NCBI GenBank assembly: GCA_019637995.1
Contig: JAHBUQ010000004.1
Span: forward strand, 124,001-188,000
DNA from: Ignavibacteriota bacterium
GTDB lineage: Bacteria; Bacteroidota; Ignavibacteria; Kapaibacteriales; UBA2268
DNA: 64,000 nucleotides
Direction: 5' to 3'
Both the position numbers and the translations under genes were made by a program. A model generated the notes under the pieces. That model saw nothing but the letters and a program-made list of their open reading frames with translations, did not search any database and had not been told where the DNA came from. Of the stretch, positions 54,249-62,916 are shown one piece after another (position 1 is the stretch's first letter; the number at the start of each line of letters is the position of its first letter).

Positions 54249-56077
54249 TAAGATTAATGATTATGATTTTTGCCGTTTTCAACTTGATTTTTGGCTTCGC
54301 ATATTCTCTCGACAAAAAAATAATTGATTCGGAAGACTATCTTAATATAACATTTGGAAATGATTTAAGTTTCAATCCAGGATTATTCGGCTTCTCTGAT
54401 TCATGGTTTGTGCGGGGTTTAATATTCCGGAAATCTCCATATAATGCCTTTCAGGTTAAATATAATGGTGTTTTACTGAATAGTGTTACAGATGGAAGTA
54501 TGAGAGGAGACCTACTTGTAATTCCTTATCATAAATCAAACTATGTAATAAGTGAGCCTGATATTTTAAGTAATTCAGAGTCGCTGGCAGGTTACCTGAA
54601 TATAAACCGCAAAAATGCTGACAGTACCTCTGTTACAGCTCTTATAGAAGGTGGGAATGTCTTTGGTGGGGCTTCGGCAAATATCTCAGGTAAAAAAAAT
54701 TACTTGAAATGGAGTTCGGGCGTTTCTTACATCACATCAGCCGGATTCGATGTATCAGCTGATAAGCCTGATACAATCGGTTTTGCAAGAACAAATACCG
54801 GATTCGATAAGATTTCAGGTAATGCAAGATTGAATATTTCAGATAGTAAGAGTTCGCTTGATGCCGAATTTATTTACTCTCAAAGCACACAAAGTCTGCC
54901 TTTTGACTTGTATCCGGAGGCAAATATTTTTCTGAAAGAACCTGATTTTAAGCTAAATTTATTTAATTTAATGTTTGAAACAAGTGTGAGCCAAGGATTG
55001 GTTTTAAGAGGCAATCTTTTTTATCTGAGGACAAAATCTATTTTGGAAAAATATGATGATTCATTCCTGATTAATAAGCAATTACAATCCAGTTTTACAA
55101 AAACATTCGAGGAAAACAGGTTTGGACTGAATTCTGTTCTTCAGTTTGATATACCTAATATTCCACCCGGCGAGTTAAGTCTGAACTACAGTCGTGAATC
55201 TCTTAAATATCAGCCCGATAATGGTCTGATTGTAAATCGTTATGAAATAGAGAAATTAAATTTTGGGTTCAAGCTTAGTGAGGAATTCGATTTGTGGGAA
55301 TACAAATTACTTGCTTCTTACAGAATATTAAATCCGCTTACAGCCTATCAAGACCAAATAATAGAGGGATTTTCCAATATTGATTATTCATTTGACTTTG
55401 GTATTAAACTAACTGATTATCTAAAAATAAATGGGGATTTAACCCGAAGTTCAATGCTACCGCATTTGTATCTGATTTATCCTGAAATCAATGAATCTCA
55501 GCTATTTCCCGGAATAGCAGAAACAACAATCAACCAAACAGTCGAAATCGGAATTAATTTGTTGATTTTGAAAAGGATATTAATCGATCTGAAATATTTC
55601 AACAGCAACTTTAGTAATATTCAGGTACCTTTCGATATTAGTGGCAGCATTAGTCGTGAGATACCAAATTCAATGAATGTGCATGGACTTTCGTTCTCAA
55701 GGTATGCTGATATTTATTTAGCTTATATGCAACTTGATGCCGTATATTTTTTGGAAAGCCAAAGCATATTTGATCAGTTCGGCAGAGAAATTATTATTCC
55801 TGAAATTTCTGTCAAAAGTCAAATTTATAATTCTTATGACTTCGGTCTATCGTGGCTTGTTGAATCCATTTTTGTAAGTGGCAGAGAATCAAGCTTGCCT
55901 GAGAGCAGATCTCCTGTAGATTTCTGGATCTTTAATGCCAAACTAAGTCAAAAAGTATTTCAGAACAATGAAGTTTACTTGAGGTTAAATAATCTTACTG
56001 ATGTATATTATGAATATATACAAGGTATGCCAATGCCGGGAATATATTTCATAGCGGGTATTAAACTTATTCTTTAA
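54245..56077 (+). CDS. Outer-membrane beta-barrel, TonB-receptor-like
   Basis: The 610-residue protein has a signal peptide (about 1-22) and many alternating amphipathic strands. Its C-terminus, RLNNLTDVYYEYIQGMPMPG followed by IYFIAGIKLIL, resembles that of TonB-dependent receptors. The N-terminal region contains a plug-like VKYNGVLLNSVTDGSMRGDLL segment, but no TonB box is clear. It probably transports or anchors a ligand at the outer membrane. Coupling to comEC and pgeF could reflect envelope function. Its 3' end overlaps the converging kinase gene by 11 bp. Confidence 0.72.
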   Translation: MIRLMIMIFAVFNLIFGFAYSLDKKIIDSEDYLNITFGNDLSFNPGLFGFSDSWFVRGLIFRKSPYNAFQVKYNGVLLNSVTDGSMRGDLLVIPYHKSNYVISEPDILSNSESLAGYLNINRKNADSTSVTALIEGGNVFGGASANISGKKNYLKWSSGVSYITSAGFDVSADKPDTIGFARTNTGFDKISGNARLNISDSKSSLDAEFIYSQSTQSLPFDLYPEANIFLKEPDFKLNLFNLMFETSVSQGLVLRGNLFYLRTKSILEKYDDSFLINKQLQSSFTKTFEENRFGLNSVLQFDIPNIPPGELSLNYSRESLKYQPDNGLIVNRYEIEKLNFGFKLSEEFDLWEYKLLASYRILNPLTAYQDQIIEGFSNIDYSFDFGIKLTDYLKINGDLTRSSMLPHLYLIYPEINESQLFPGIAETTINQTVEIGINLLILKRILIDLKYFNSNFSNIQVPFDISGSISREIPNSMNVHGLSFSRYADIYLAYMQLDAVYFLESQSIFDQFGREIIIPEISVKSQIYNSYDFGLSWLVESIFVSGRESSLPESRSPVDFWIFNAKLSQKVFQNNEVYLRLNNLTDVYYEYIQGMPMPGIYFIAGIKLIL

Positions 56078-57332
56078 GTGGCAATTCGATTGCAAAAGTT
56101 GTACCTTTACCGGGCATAGTTTCTTTTACGTAAATTTTGCCGTCGTGATATTCTTCGATAATTCTTTTGCATAGACTCAGCCCCAGACCCCATCCACGTC
56201 GTTTTGTCGAAAAACCCGGATTAAATATTTGTCTTTTTAATTTTGGGGTCATGCCTTTTCCGGTATCTTTTACAAAAATATAAATTTTCTTTTTAGGGTT
56301 AACCCGCATAAAAATATAAATCTGTCCTTGCTTTTCCTCAATAGCTTCTGCCCCATTTTTAAGTAGATTTTCTATGACCCAAGCGAACAAATCTACATTT
56401 ACATCGGCGAACATTCTGTCATCAAGCGAGCGTATAATCTCGATTTTCTTTCCAAGGTGTGGTAGTCTTTTATCAAAATAATTACAAACATTATCAATCA
56501 ATTTCGATAAATTGACATTTTCCTTTTCGGGTGTAGAGCCTATTTTAGAGAATCTCGTAGCAATAGTATTAAGTCTTTGAATGTCCTTTTCCATTTCGGA
56601 GGTTGTTTCCAGCACAGATTTTGGGTCATCAGCACTGAATTTGATAATCTCAAGCCAGGCAAGTAAGCTTGAAAGAGGTGTACCAAGCTGATGAGCGGCT
56701 TCTTTTGACATTCCAACCCAAACTTTAGACTGCTCATTATCGCGTGAGGAATTAAATGAAATGTAGCCGATAATCACAAATACTGCTACAATAATAATAG
56801 CGATATAAGGAAAAAATCTTAATTTATCAACCAAAGCCGAATGAGTATAAAATACCTTGCTGATTACTTTGCCATCTTTGTCTGTTACAAGAATTGGCTC
56901 ATAGGTGGTTTCCATCTTCTTTAAGATATTTATTACCAGAGCTCTTTTTTCGGCAATACTCATTTCAGGTGCAAACTCAATATTTAGTGACCAATCTTCA
57001 AATGGCTCATAAGGTTCCCCATTTTCATAAGTTACGACGATAGGAAAATTTATCATCGCATTTTGAATCTCATCAATAAAAAATATGTAAATGTCAGTAT
57101 CAGTCGAAGATGTTGGAGTTTCGACCATATCAAGGAAGTCTTCAGTAACTTTTGCAAAAAGCTCAACTGCTTGCTGCTCACGTTTGATAAGCTCTTCAAC
57201 AAGAGATTGTGTAAACATTATTACAGCCACAATTATTGAAAAGGCAAGTAAAGCAAAAATTAACTTTACCTGCCATTTCGATAATGAATTGACAATAATA
57301 TTCAGAGCTCTCCTGTCTGATGAAAAGCCCAT
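56067..57332 (-). CDS. Membrane sensor histidine kinase
   Basis: Two membrane helices (about residues 22-42 and 174-193) frame a periplasmic sensing domain of about 130 residues. The cytoplasmic part has the H box EAAHQLGTPLSSL with H214, the N box NLLKNGAEAIEE, G1 DTGKGMTP and G2 GWGLGLSL, all intact, so autophosphorylation is expected. No HAMP domain is obvious and no response regulator lies beside it. It is 3 bp downstream of hisS on the minus strand and overlaps the end of the barrel gene. Confidence 0.9.
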   Translation of the reverse strand: MGFSSDRRALNIIVNSLSKWQVKLIFALLAFSIIVAVIMFTQSLVEELIKREQQAVELFAKVTEDFLDMVETPTSSTDTDIYIFFIDEIQNAMINFPIVVTYENGEPYEPFEDWSLNIEFAPEMSIAEKRALVINILKKMETTYEPILVTDKDGKVISKVFYTHSALVDKLRFFPYIAIIIVAVFVIIGYISFNSSRDNEQSKVWVGMSKEAAHQLGTPLSSLLAWLEIIKFSADDPKSVLETTSEMEKDIQRLNTIATRFSKIGSTPEKENVNLSKLIDNVCNYFDKRLPHLGKKIEIIRSLDDRMFADVNVDLFAWVIENLLKNGAEAIEEKQGQIYIFMRVNPKKKIYIFVKDTGKGMTPKLKRQIFNPGFSTKRRGWGLGLSLCKRIIEEYHDGKIYVKETMPGKGTTFAIELPLKE

Positions 57333-57335
57333 AAC

Positions 57336-58586
57336 TTATCTGAATGAAATTGTTTGTAATAAATCCTGCTTGATATCAGCTTGCTCGCCTGTGGACATAT
57401 TTTTAATTTTAACAGAATTTTTAGAAATTTCATCCTCACCAATAATAACGCAATATTTAGCCGAAAGCTTGTCGGCTTCACGCATTTGAGCTTTGAAAGA
57501 GCGTCTTTGCAAATCTGAATAAACTTTGTAGCCACTTGCTCTTAGCTGCTCTGCGATTGTGAGTGCATTATCATATATTGAGTCGCTTGTACAAATCAAG
57601 TAAATATCGCAGTCACCTGTTGCTTCTTGCATAATTCCAAGCGCCTCCAGAATAAGAATTAATCTTTCAATTCCCATAGCAAAGCCCACAGCTGGAGTCG
57701 GTTTGCCGCCTAATTGCTCAAAAAGACCGTCATATCTGCCACCACCACCAAATGCATCCTGTGCTCCTAATGCGGAACTTCTAAACTCAAATACTGTATG
57801 GCAATAGTAATCAAGACCTCTGACCAGTCGAGGTTCGAGATGGTATTTGACGCCGGTTATATTAAGCAAATTACGTACTTTGTCAAAATGTTTCTTGCTT
57901 TCATCATCCAAAAAATCAATTATAACAGGAGCATCAGTAATAATTAATTTATCTTTTTCTTCTTTTGAATCCAAGACTCTCAAAGGATTTGTCTCAAGAC
58001 GGGTTTGACTTTCATGTGATAACTCATCCTTGTGACTACTTAAATAATTGACAAGTTCCTGTCTGTAATCAGCTCTGGATTTTTCGTTGCCAAGACTGTT
58101 TAATTGTAGCGTATAATCCTTAATTCCCAAATTATTTATCAGTTGATTAGCAAGCAAAATAATCTCAGCGTCTGCTTCCGCATTCGGCGAACCAATGCAT
58201 TCGGCACCAAACTGGTGAAATTGCCTGAGCCTACCCTTTTGAGGACGCTCATAGCGGAAAAATGGTCCAAAATACCATAATCTCAACGAAGATATATCAT
58301 GAGTAAGATTATTTTGAATTACACTTCTCACAAGAGCTGCTGTTTTTTCAGGGCGTAGTGTGATAGATTCGTCGCCCTTGTCTGTGAAAGTATACATTTC
58401 TTTATTGACAATATCCGTATTTTCCCCAATACTGCGTGAAAATACTTCAGTCTTCTCAAAAATTGGCGTTCTGATTTCTCTGTATCCGTACCTTTTTGTT
58501 ACATCACGGATTACATTTTCCAATTGCTGCCATTTTTCAATTTCGCCGGGCAATAAATCTTTTGTTCCTCTAACCGATTGTATCAT
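57336..58586 (-). CDS. hisS: Histidyl-tRNA synthetase
   Basis: HisRS charges tRNA-His. The class II motifs are clear: SVRGTKDLLPG at the start, motif 2 FGPFFRYERPQKGRLRQFHQFG, the histidine-specific LVRGLDYYCHTVFEF and GGGGRYDGL, and motif 3 near AVGFAMGIERL. A C-terminal anticodon domain completes about 416 residues. The TTG at 58607 opens the frame, but ATG 58586 is the better start. It leads a two-gene operon with the sensor kinase. Confidence 0.96.
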   Translation of the reverse strand: MIQSVRGTKDLLPGEIEKWQQLENVIRDVTKRYGYREIRTPIFEKTEVFSRSIGENTDIVNKEMYTFTDKGDESITLRPEKTAALVRSVIQNNLTHDISSLRLWYFGPFFRYERPQKGRLRQFHQFGAECIGSPNAEADAEIILLANQLINNLGIKDYTLQLNSLGNEKSRADYRQELVNYLSSHKDELSHESQTRLETNPLRVLDSKEEKDKLIITDAPVIIDFLDDESKKHFDKVRNLLNITGVKYHLEPRLVRGLDYYCHTVFEFRSSALGAQDAFGGGGRYDGLFEQLGGKPTPAVGFAMGIERLILILEALGIMQEATGDCDIYLICTSDSIYDNALTIAEQLRASGYKVYSDLQRRSFKAQMREADKLSAKYCVIIGEDEISKNSVKIKNMSTGEQADIKQDLLQTISFR

Positions 58587-58610
58587 AATTTTATCTGTTT
58601 TCTTCAAAAT

Positions 58611-61600
58611 TTATTTTGTAATTAACATTGATTTTCTTAAGACATTTGTAGGAGTATACATCGTATAATAGTAAACTCCGGGAGGTAAATCCCCGATATG
58701 GAAATGAACACTGTGCTGACCGGGAGCAAAATTCCCATTTGCAATGACCTTGATATCGTTGCCTAACATATCAGATAGTACAATTCTTGTATTTCCTGAT
58801 TCGAGAACACTGAAATCTATTCTTGTGATATCCTGAGCGGGATTTGGCTGATTCTGAGATAATGATAAATCACCCGGAAGGAAAAGTCGAAGTTCTCCAT
58901 CCTGAAGGCATACACCCAAAAGTTTAAAATGTGCAGATTCCTCTGTTATTGAAATTCTTCCGGCACCACTCGGGACTGTATATTCCAATATCAGCGGGCT
59001 GATGGTATCATTGCCCCAAAGTGCTTTAAATTCAAGTATATGCAGAACAGAATCCTGTGAGAATGTCTTGGGCAAGTCGATTTTTAAGATTCTTTCATTT
59101 CCGATTATTTCAGATGACGAAAATCCGCTCAATGGCTCAAGTAGTGTAGCGTTGAACCTCATATTTGTAGAAAATCCATTGATAAAATCTGAAATTCCAA
59201 GCGAACCAACTGCTCCTACATAAATCGGAACTTGTATAATATCACCCGGATATGCTTCTACCGATTTGACATAAATCATGAGTGAATCACTTCGGGCATC
59301 AGTTCCTTCGCCAAACATATTGACCAGTCTTGGCGAGCCTTTACCCTTATAATTTACAGAATATTGTGCATTTTTTCTACCCATATATTCAGGCAGAAAT
59401 CTTAAAGTAACAGGTATTGATTCACCGTTTTGAAGAATTGTTCCAACATTTTGGTTTGAAGTAAATTCAGTTTTATATGAACCTATTACATTTATCTCAT
59501 CAATTTCTACAGCAGCACCAGATTCATTTGTCATTATTAAAGTAAATGTACTGTCCTTGAAGCTACCGACTTCAACTTTACCAAAATCCACAATCGGATA
59601 ATTAAGTTTAATCGAAGTTAAGTCGCATAAGCCGCTCACACTTGATTTAACGACAACACCGGCAGGAAGCTCAAACTCAAGTTCGGCAGTACTAAATCCT
59701 GTCTGCTTAGGAAAATATCTGATTTCAAGTGGAAGGCTGTCATTTGCATTTATTAACATAGGAAATTTTAAATCTGTCAAAATTTCAAAATCACCCGCAT
59801 CTGTTCCCGAAAACTTATATCCTCTTATATTGTAAGCAAATTTGGATTCATTGACAAATACGGCTCTGACTATTGAGTCCTTCAACTCTCCAAGATAAAC
59901 TGTACCCATATCAACTGTCATTCCTTTGCCACGAGCATAAGCGATTGTAAATACAGAATCTGAAATATCCTGTTGCAATTCCTTCTGATTCAAGTTCCAG
60001 ATTTTTGCAGTTGAATCCCAGCTTGCAGTAAGTAATCTTGACCCGAAACGGTCAAAAACACCCGTGGTTACTGAATTAGTATGTTCATAACGGAAAATGT
60101 TATCAGTTATGAAGTCATTAATTCTGGTTGGAGTGCCGTCAGCCGCATCCCATAGGCGTGCAGTTTCGTCAGTACTTGTTGTAAGTAATACCTCTTTACC
60201 TAAATCAGGATGATAGAAAAATGAGGAGTAATTAATTGAATTATTATCATTTGTATCAAGATTGTGAGAAATTTCATAAAGATAATTTTCCGTATCATTT
60301 ACGTCCCAGACATAAAGTTTTTTCGGATTTCCCGAGCTTGTTGTGGCTGCTACTTTCGAACCGTTCGTACTGTATGTGGCGTGCTTGCACATTATGCTTT
60401 TAGTCTCAAAAACTTTTGTAGGCTGAGAGCCGGCAGAATACTGTCTCCAGTTCCATTCTTTAGCCATACCGTCACCATTTGCAGACAGAATATAATCTTC
60501 ATCAAGGGGATGAAATTCTGTGTACCATGAAGGTCCGTCTTCATTAGCCTTGATAGTTTTCAAAATATTCCAGCTGCGGTCACGAACTATTGAATATCCT
60601 TTGAAATCTGATGAAACCAAATACTGACCTGAATTACTGAAATTTACACTTTCAACAATTGTTGAATGACCTTCAATTACATGCACCAGAGAGCCATCTT
60701 CCTGACTCCAAATCATAACAGTAGAATCCATAGAGCCGGTGGCAATAAATTCATTCAAAGGGTCAAAAACAGCCCATTGTATTGGTTTGTTGTGTTTCTG
60801 AAGATTAAATTTCTTGACCCCGGTATTTGCAATCCAGACTGCTGCAGTTGTATCACTGCTTGCTGTTAATACCAAATCACCATCGGGATTAAAAAAAGCA
60901 GAATTTACAGCGCCCTTGTGGGGAAGTTTGAGAGTAAAGCCGACATTGTTGGGCCAAAGCTGGATAATCTTAACAAGGCATGAATCACTTGGAGTATCAG
61001 GTACAATCCAGTCCCTTTTCAGACCGTCAACATTAATTGCAAGCGGAAGCCAGGTTCTGCCGTTATCAGTTGAATATTCAAGCTGAATAACATCAAGTGG
61101 AAGAAGTCCAAGCCATTCTACAAATGATGTATCGCCAATTATAAGATATTCACCACCATTTGGATGAACAATTTTTATAGTTTTTTCAGTCGGCTTGGTA
61201 TTAGGAAAGCCACCGGTCATATATATCGGCATAGTCATGCAGGCGTCTGAAACTATTTCAAGTGGTGAAAATACAATCGCTTCCTGCTCGGGAGTATATT
61301 CTATCGTTACACTTATAAATTCATCTTCAAGTAGCAAATAATTATTAACATTTCCATTAATAATTTTAAATGGTTCTTTTACTCTCAATTCCTGTATCAA
61401 AATATCGCGATTCTTAGCTGTCAGAGTAACGCTTAGAGATTTCTTAGTGCCGACATCCACAGAGCTGAAAGCTAAAAATTCCGGGTCGCTTAAAATAATT
61501 GACTTTTCAAAATTATTAAATTCAAATTTAAATTCATCTCTTACGCTTCTGGAAGGAACAATTATTTCAATATTATGGTTATCCTCGCAGGAATAATCCA

Positions 61601-62408
61601 TTGTCCAGTTCAGCTTACATGGCTTATATCCCTTACTCATAGCTAATACTGAATATACTACAGAATTTACTTTCTGCTGACTTGAAAGCTCAAACCACAT
61701 ACCTCCTGAGCTTGAGCAAAGTTCTTTAACTGAAGTCTGAGGTTCTTTACGAAGTGAAATCACAAAAAGTTTTGCTCCTGATGCGGCTAAGGCAGCTGAT
61801 ATCGCAGGGAAATCATATTTTCCGCCACCATCGGTAATTAATATAATTGATTTTGCATCATTTTCAGCTCTTGAGTTAATTTTGAATGCGCCTGCAGGCT
61901 CATCTATAAACGCCGCTTCGAATAATGAACCCGGAGCATATTGAAATGCAGCTACTTCAGCCAACAGGTCAGCTTTAGAACTTGTAAACTCACGATTTAG
62001 AAAACTTCTGTAATCATAAGAAGTCAGTGAAATTTCGGATTCATCGGTATTGATTAGGTTAATTAGTCTATTTGCAGTCTGCCTTCCAAGAGAAAAATTT
62101 GTAGGATTGTGATAATAATTATCAAGCCCCAAATCATAAACTATTGTGTAGGAAACATTTTCTGATACTTGTGACTGGTCGCAGGTAATGGATTTCAAAT
62201 TCGCTTGGGTTACGCCATTATCCCTGATATTGAAATTGCCTGTATTAAGATTAAGTACGGGATTACCATTATTATCAAATACAAATACTAAGTTTTCGAT
62301 TTCCGGATACTTCGAATAATCATAATCAATTATTCTTATAGCTTCTTGTGCAAATGAAGTAAATGTCGCTGAAATTACGAACAAATATATTATGACTGCT
62401 CTTTTCAT
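58611..62408 (-). CDS. Giant secreted WD40 protein with T9SS sorting domain
   Basis: This 1265-residue protein has a signal peptide (MKRAVIIYLFVISATFTSFAQ), a von Willebrand A-like domain (about residues 60-280, YTIVYDLGLDNY... IILITDGGG), Ig/HYDIN-like beta domains, and six or seven WD40-like repeats (about 500-860, for example VNSAFFNPDGDLVLTASSDTTAAVW). More choice-of-anchor-type beta domains follow, then a C-terminal T9SS sorting domain (NQPNPAQDITRIDFS... GVYYYTMYTPTNVLRKSMLI). It would be exported and attached to the cell surface. I start it at ATG 62408; the frame is open to 62426. Confidence 0.85.
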   Translation of the reverse strand: MKRAVIIYLFVISATFTSFAQEAIRIIDYDYSKYPEIENLVFVFDNNGNPVLNLNTGNFNIRDNGVTQANLKSITCDQSQVSENVSYTIVYDLGLDNYYHNPTNFSLGRQTANRLINLINTDESEISLTSYDYRSFLNREFTSSKADLLAEVAAFQYAPGSLFEAAFIDEPAGAFKINSRAENDAKSIILITDGGGKYDFPAISAALAASGAKLFVISLRKEPQTSVKELCSSSGGMWFELSSQQKVNSVVYSVLAMSKGYKPCKLNWTMDYSCEDNHNIEIIVPSRSVRDEFKFEFNNFEKSIILSDPEFLAFSSVDVGTKKSLSVTLTAKNRDILIQELRVKEPFKIINGNVNNYLLLEDEFISVTIEYTPEQEAIVFSPLEIVSDACMTMPIYMTGGFPNTKPTEKTIKIVHPNGGEYLIIGDTSFVEWLGLLPLDVIQLEYSTDNGRTWLPLAINVDGLKRDWIVPDTPSDSCLVKIIQLWPNNVGFTLKLPHKGAVNSAFFNPDGDLVLTASSDTTAAVWIANTGVKKFNLQKHNKPIQWAVFDPLNEFIATGSMDSTVMIWSQEDGSLVHVIEGHSTIVESVNFSNSGQYLVSSDFKGYSIVRDRSWNILKTIKANEDGPSWYTEFHPLDEDYILSANGDGMAKEWNWRQYSAGSQPTKVFETKSIMCKHATYSTNGSKVAATTSSGNPKKLYVWDVNDTENYLYEISHNLDTNDNNSINYSSFFYHPDLGKEVLLTTSTDETARLWDAADGTPTRINDFITDNIFRYEHTNSVTTGVFDRFGSRLLTASWDSTAKIWNLNQKELQQDISDSVFTIAYARGKGMTVDMGTVYLGELKDSIVRAVFVNESKFAYNIRGYKFSGTDAGDFEILTDLKFPMLINANDSLPLEIRYFPKQTGFSTAELEFELPAGVVVKSSVSGLCDLTSIKLNYPIVDFGKVEVGSFKDSTFTLIMTNESGAAVEIDEINVIGSYKTEFTSNQNVGTILQNGESIPVTLRFLPEYMGRKNAQYSVNYKGKGSPRLVNMFGEGTDARSDSLMIYVKSVEAYPGDIIQVPIYVGAVGSLGISDFINGFSTNMRFNATLLEPLSGFSSSEIIGNERILKIDLPKTFSQDSVLHILEFKALWGNDTISPLILEYTVPSGAGRISITEESAHFKLLGVCLQDGELRLFLPGDLSLSQNQPNPAQDITRIDFSVLESGNTRIVLSDMLGNDIKVIANGNFAPGQHSVHFHIGDLPPGVYYYTMYTPTNVLRKSMLITK

Positions 62409-62916
62409 GTTTGTAGTAAAAATCATTAAAAAAAATATTACAAATGTATGAATAATTTATGGTATAAACAATTTTTATCAGAAGTTTTATAAGATAAAAT
62501 GTTGTAAACTCTTGTTTTTAATTACTTATATCTTTGAAAACATAAAATATTTTTTTGAACGCTGATTTTGAATAAAAAAGTTTTATTCATTTGTTTTACT
62601 ATTAATAATCTATGAATTGAGTATTTCCTATAATTACTAATAATGAAAAATTATTTTGTAATAAGTTCAATCTTTTATATTTTTGTAAATCATTTATTGA
62701 GAGGATGTAGATAAGTGATATTAAAGATTAATTCTGATAAACGCATTTAAATTGACAAAAAGATGAAATGGCGTGTTATTTAATGTTATAGCCTACGCTC
62801 GGACAAACGAACCGACAATAAAAAGTAAATTTGACGATTGAATAATTTGAAAGAAGATAAATGAATTGAGCCGAAGGCGAAATCCATTACACCAATAAAA
62901 AAACAGACAAGAAGTA
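62409..62916. other. Gene-poor region between the WD40 gene and the mod gene
   Basis: About 508 bases. The left part is AT-rich and holds the WD40-gene promoter. From about 62770 the composition changes, with GC-richer words such as GCCTACGCTCGGACAAACG and GAGCCGAAGGCG, and resembles the start of the mod gene, so an acquired block may begin there. No ORF or RNA gene is supported. Confidence 0.45.
62441..62471 (-). promoter_or_regulatory. Complete Bacteroidota-type promoter of the WD40 gene
   Basis: On the minus strand TTG (complement of 62469-62471), 20 bases, then TACATTTG (complement of 62441-62448) matches the consensus with ideal spacing. The start codon at 62408 lies 32 bases downstream. 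Confidence 0.65.

Noticed and set aside
60264..61086. Plus-strand ORFs inside the WD40 gene
   Set aside because: They lie opposite a long gene with clear domains, and their translations have no family features, so they are antisense shadows.
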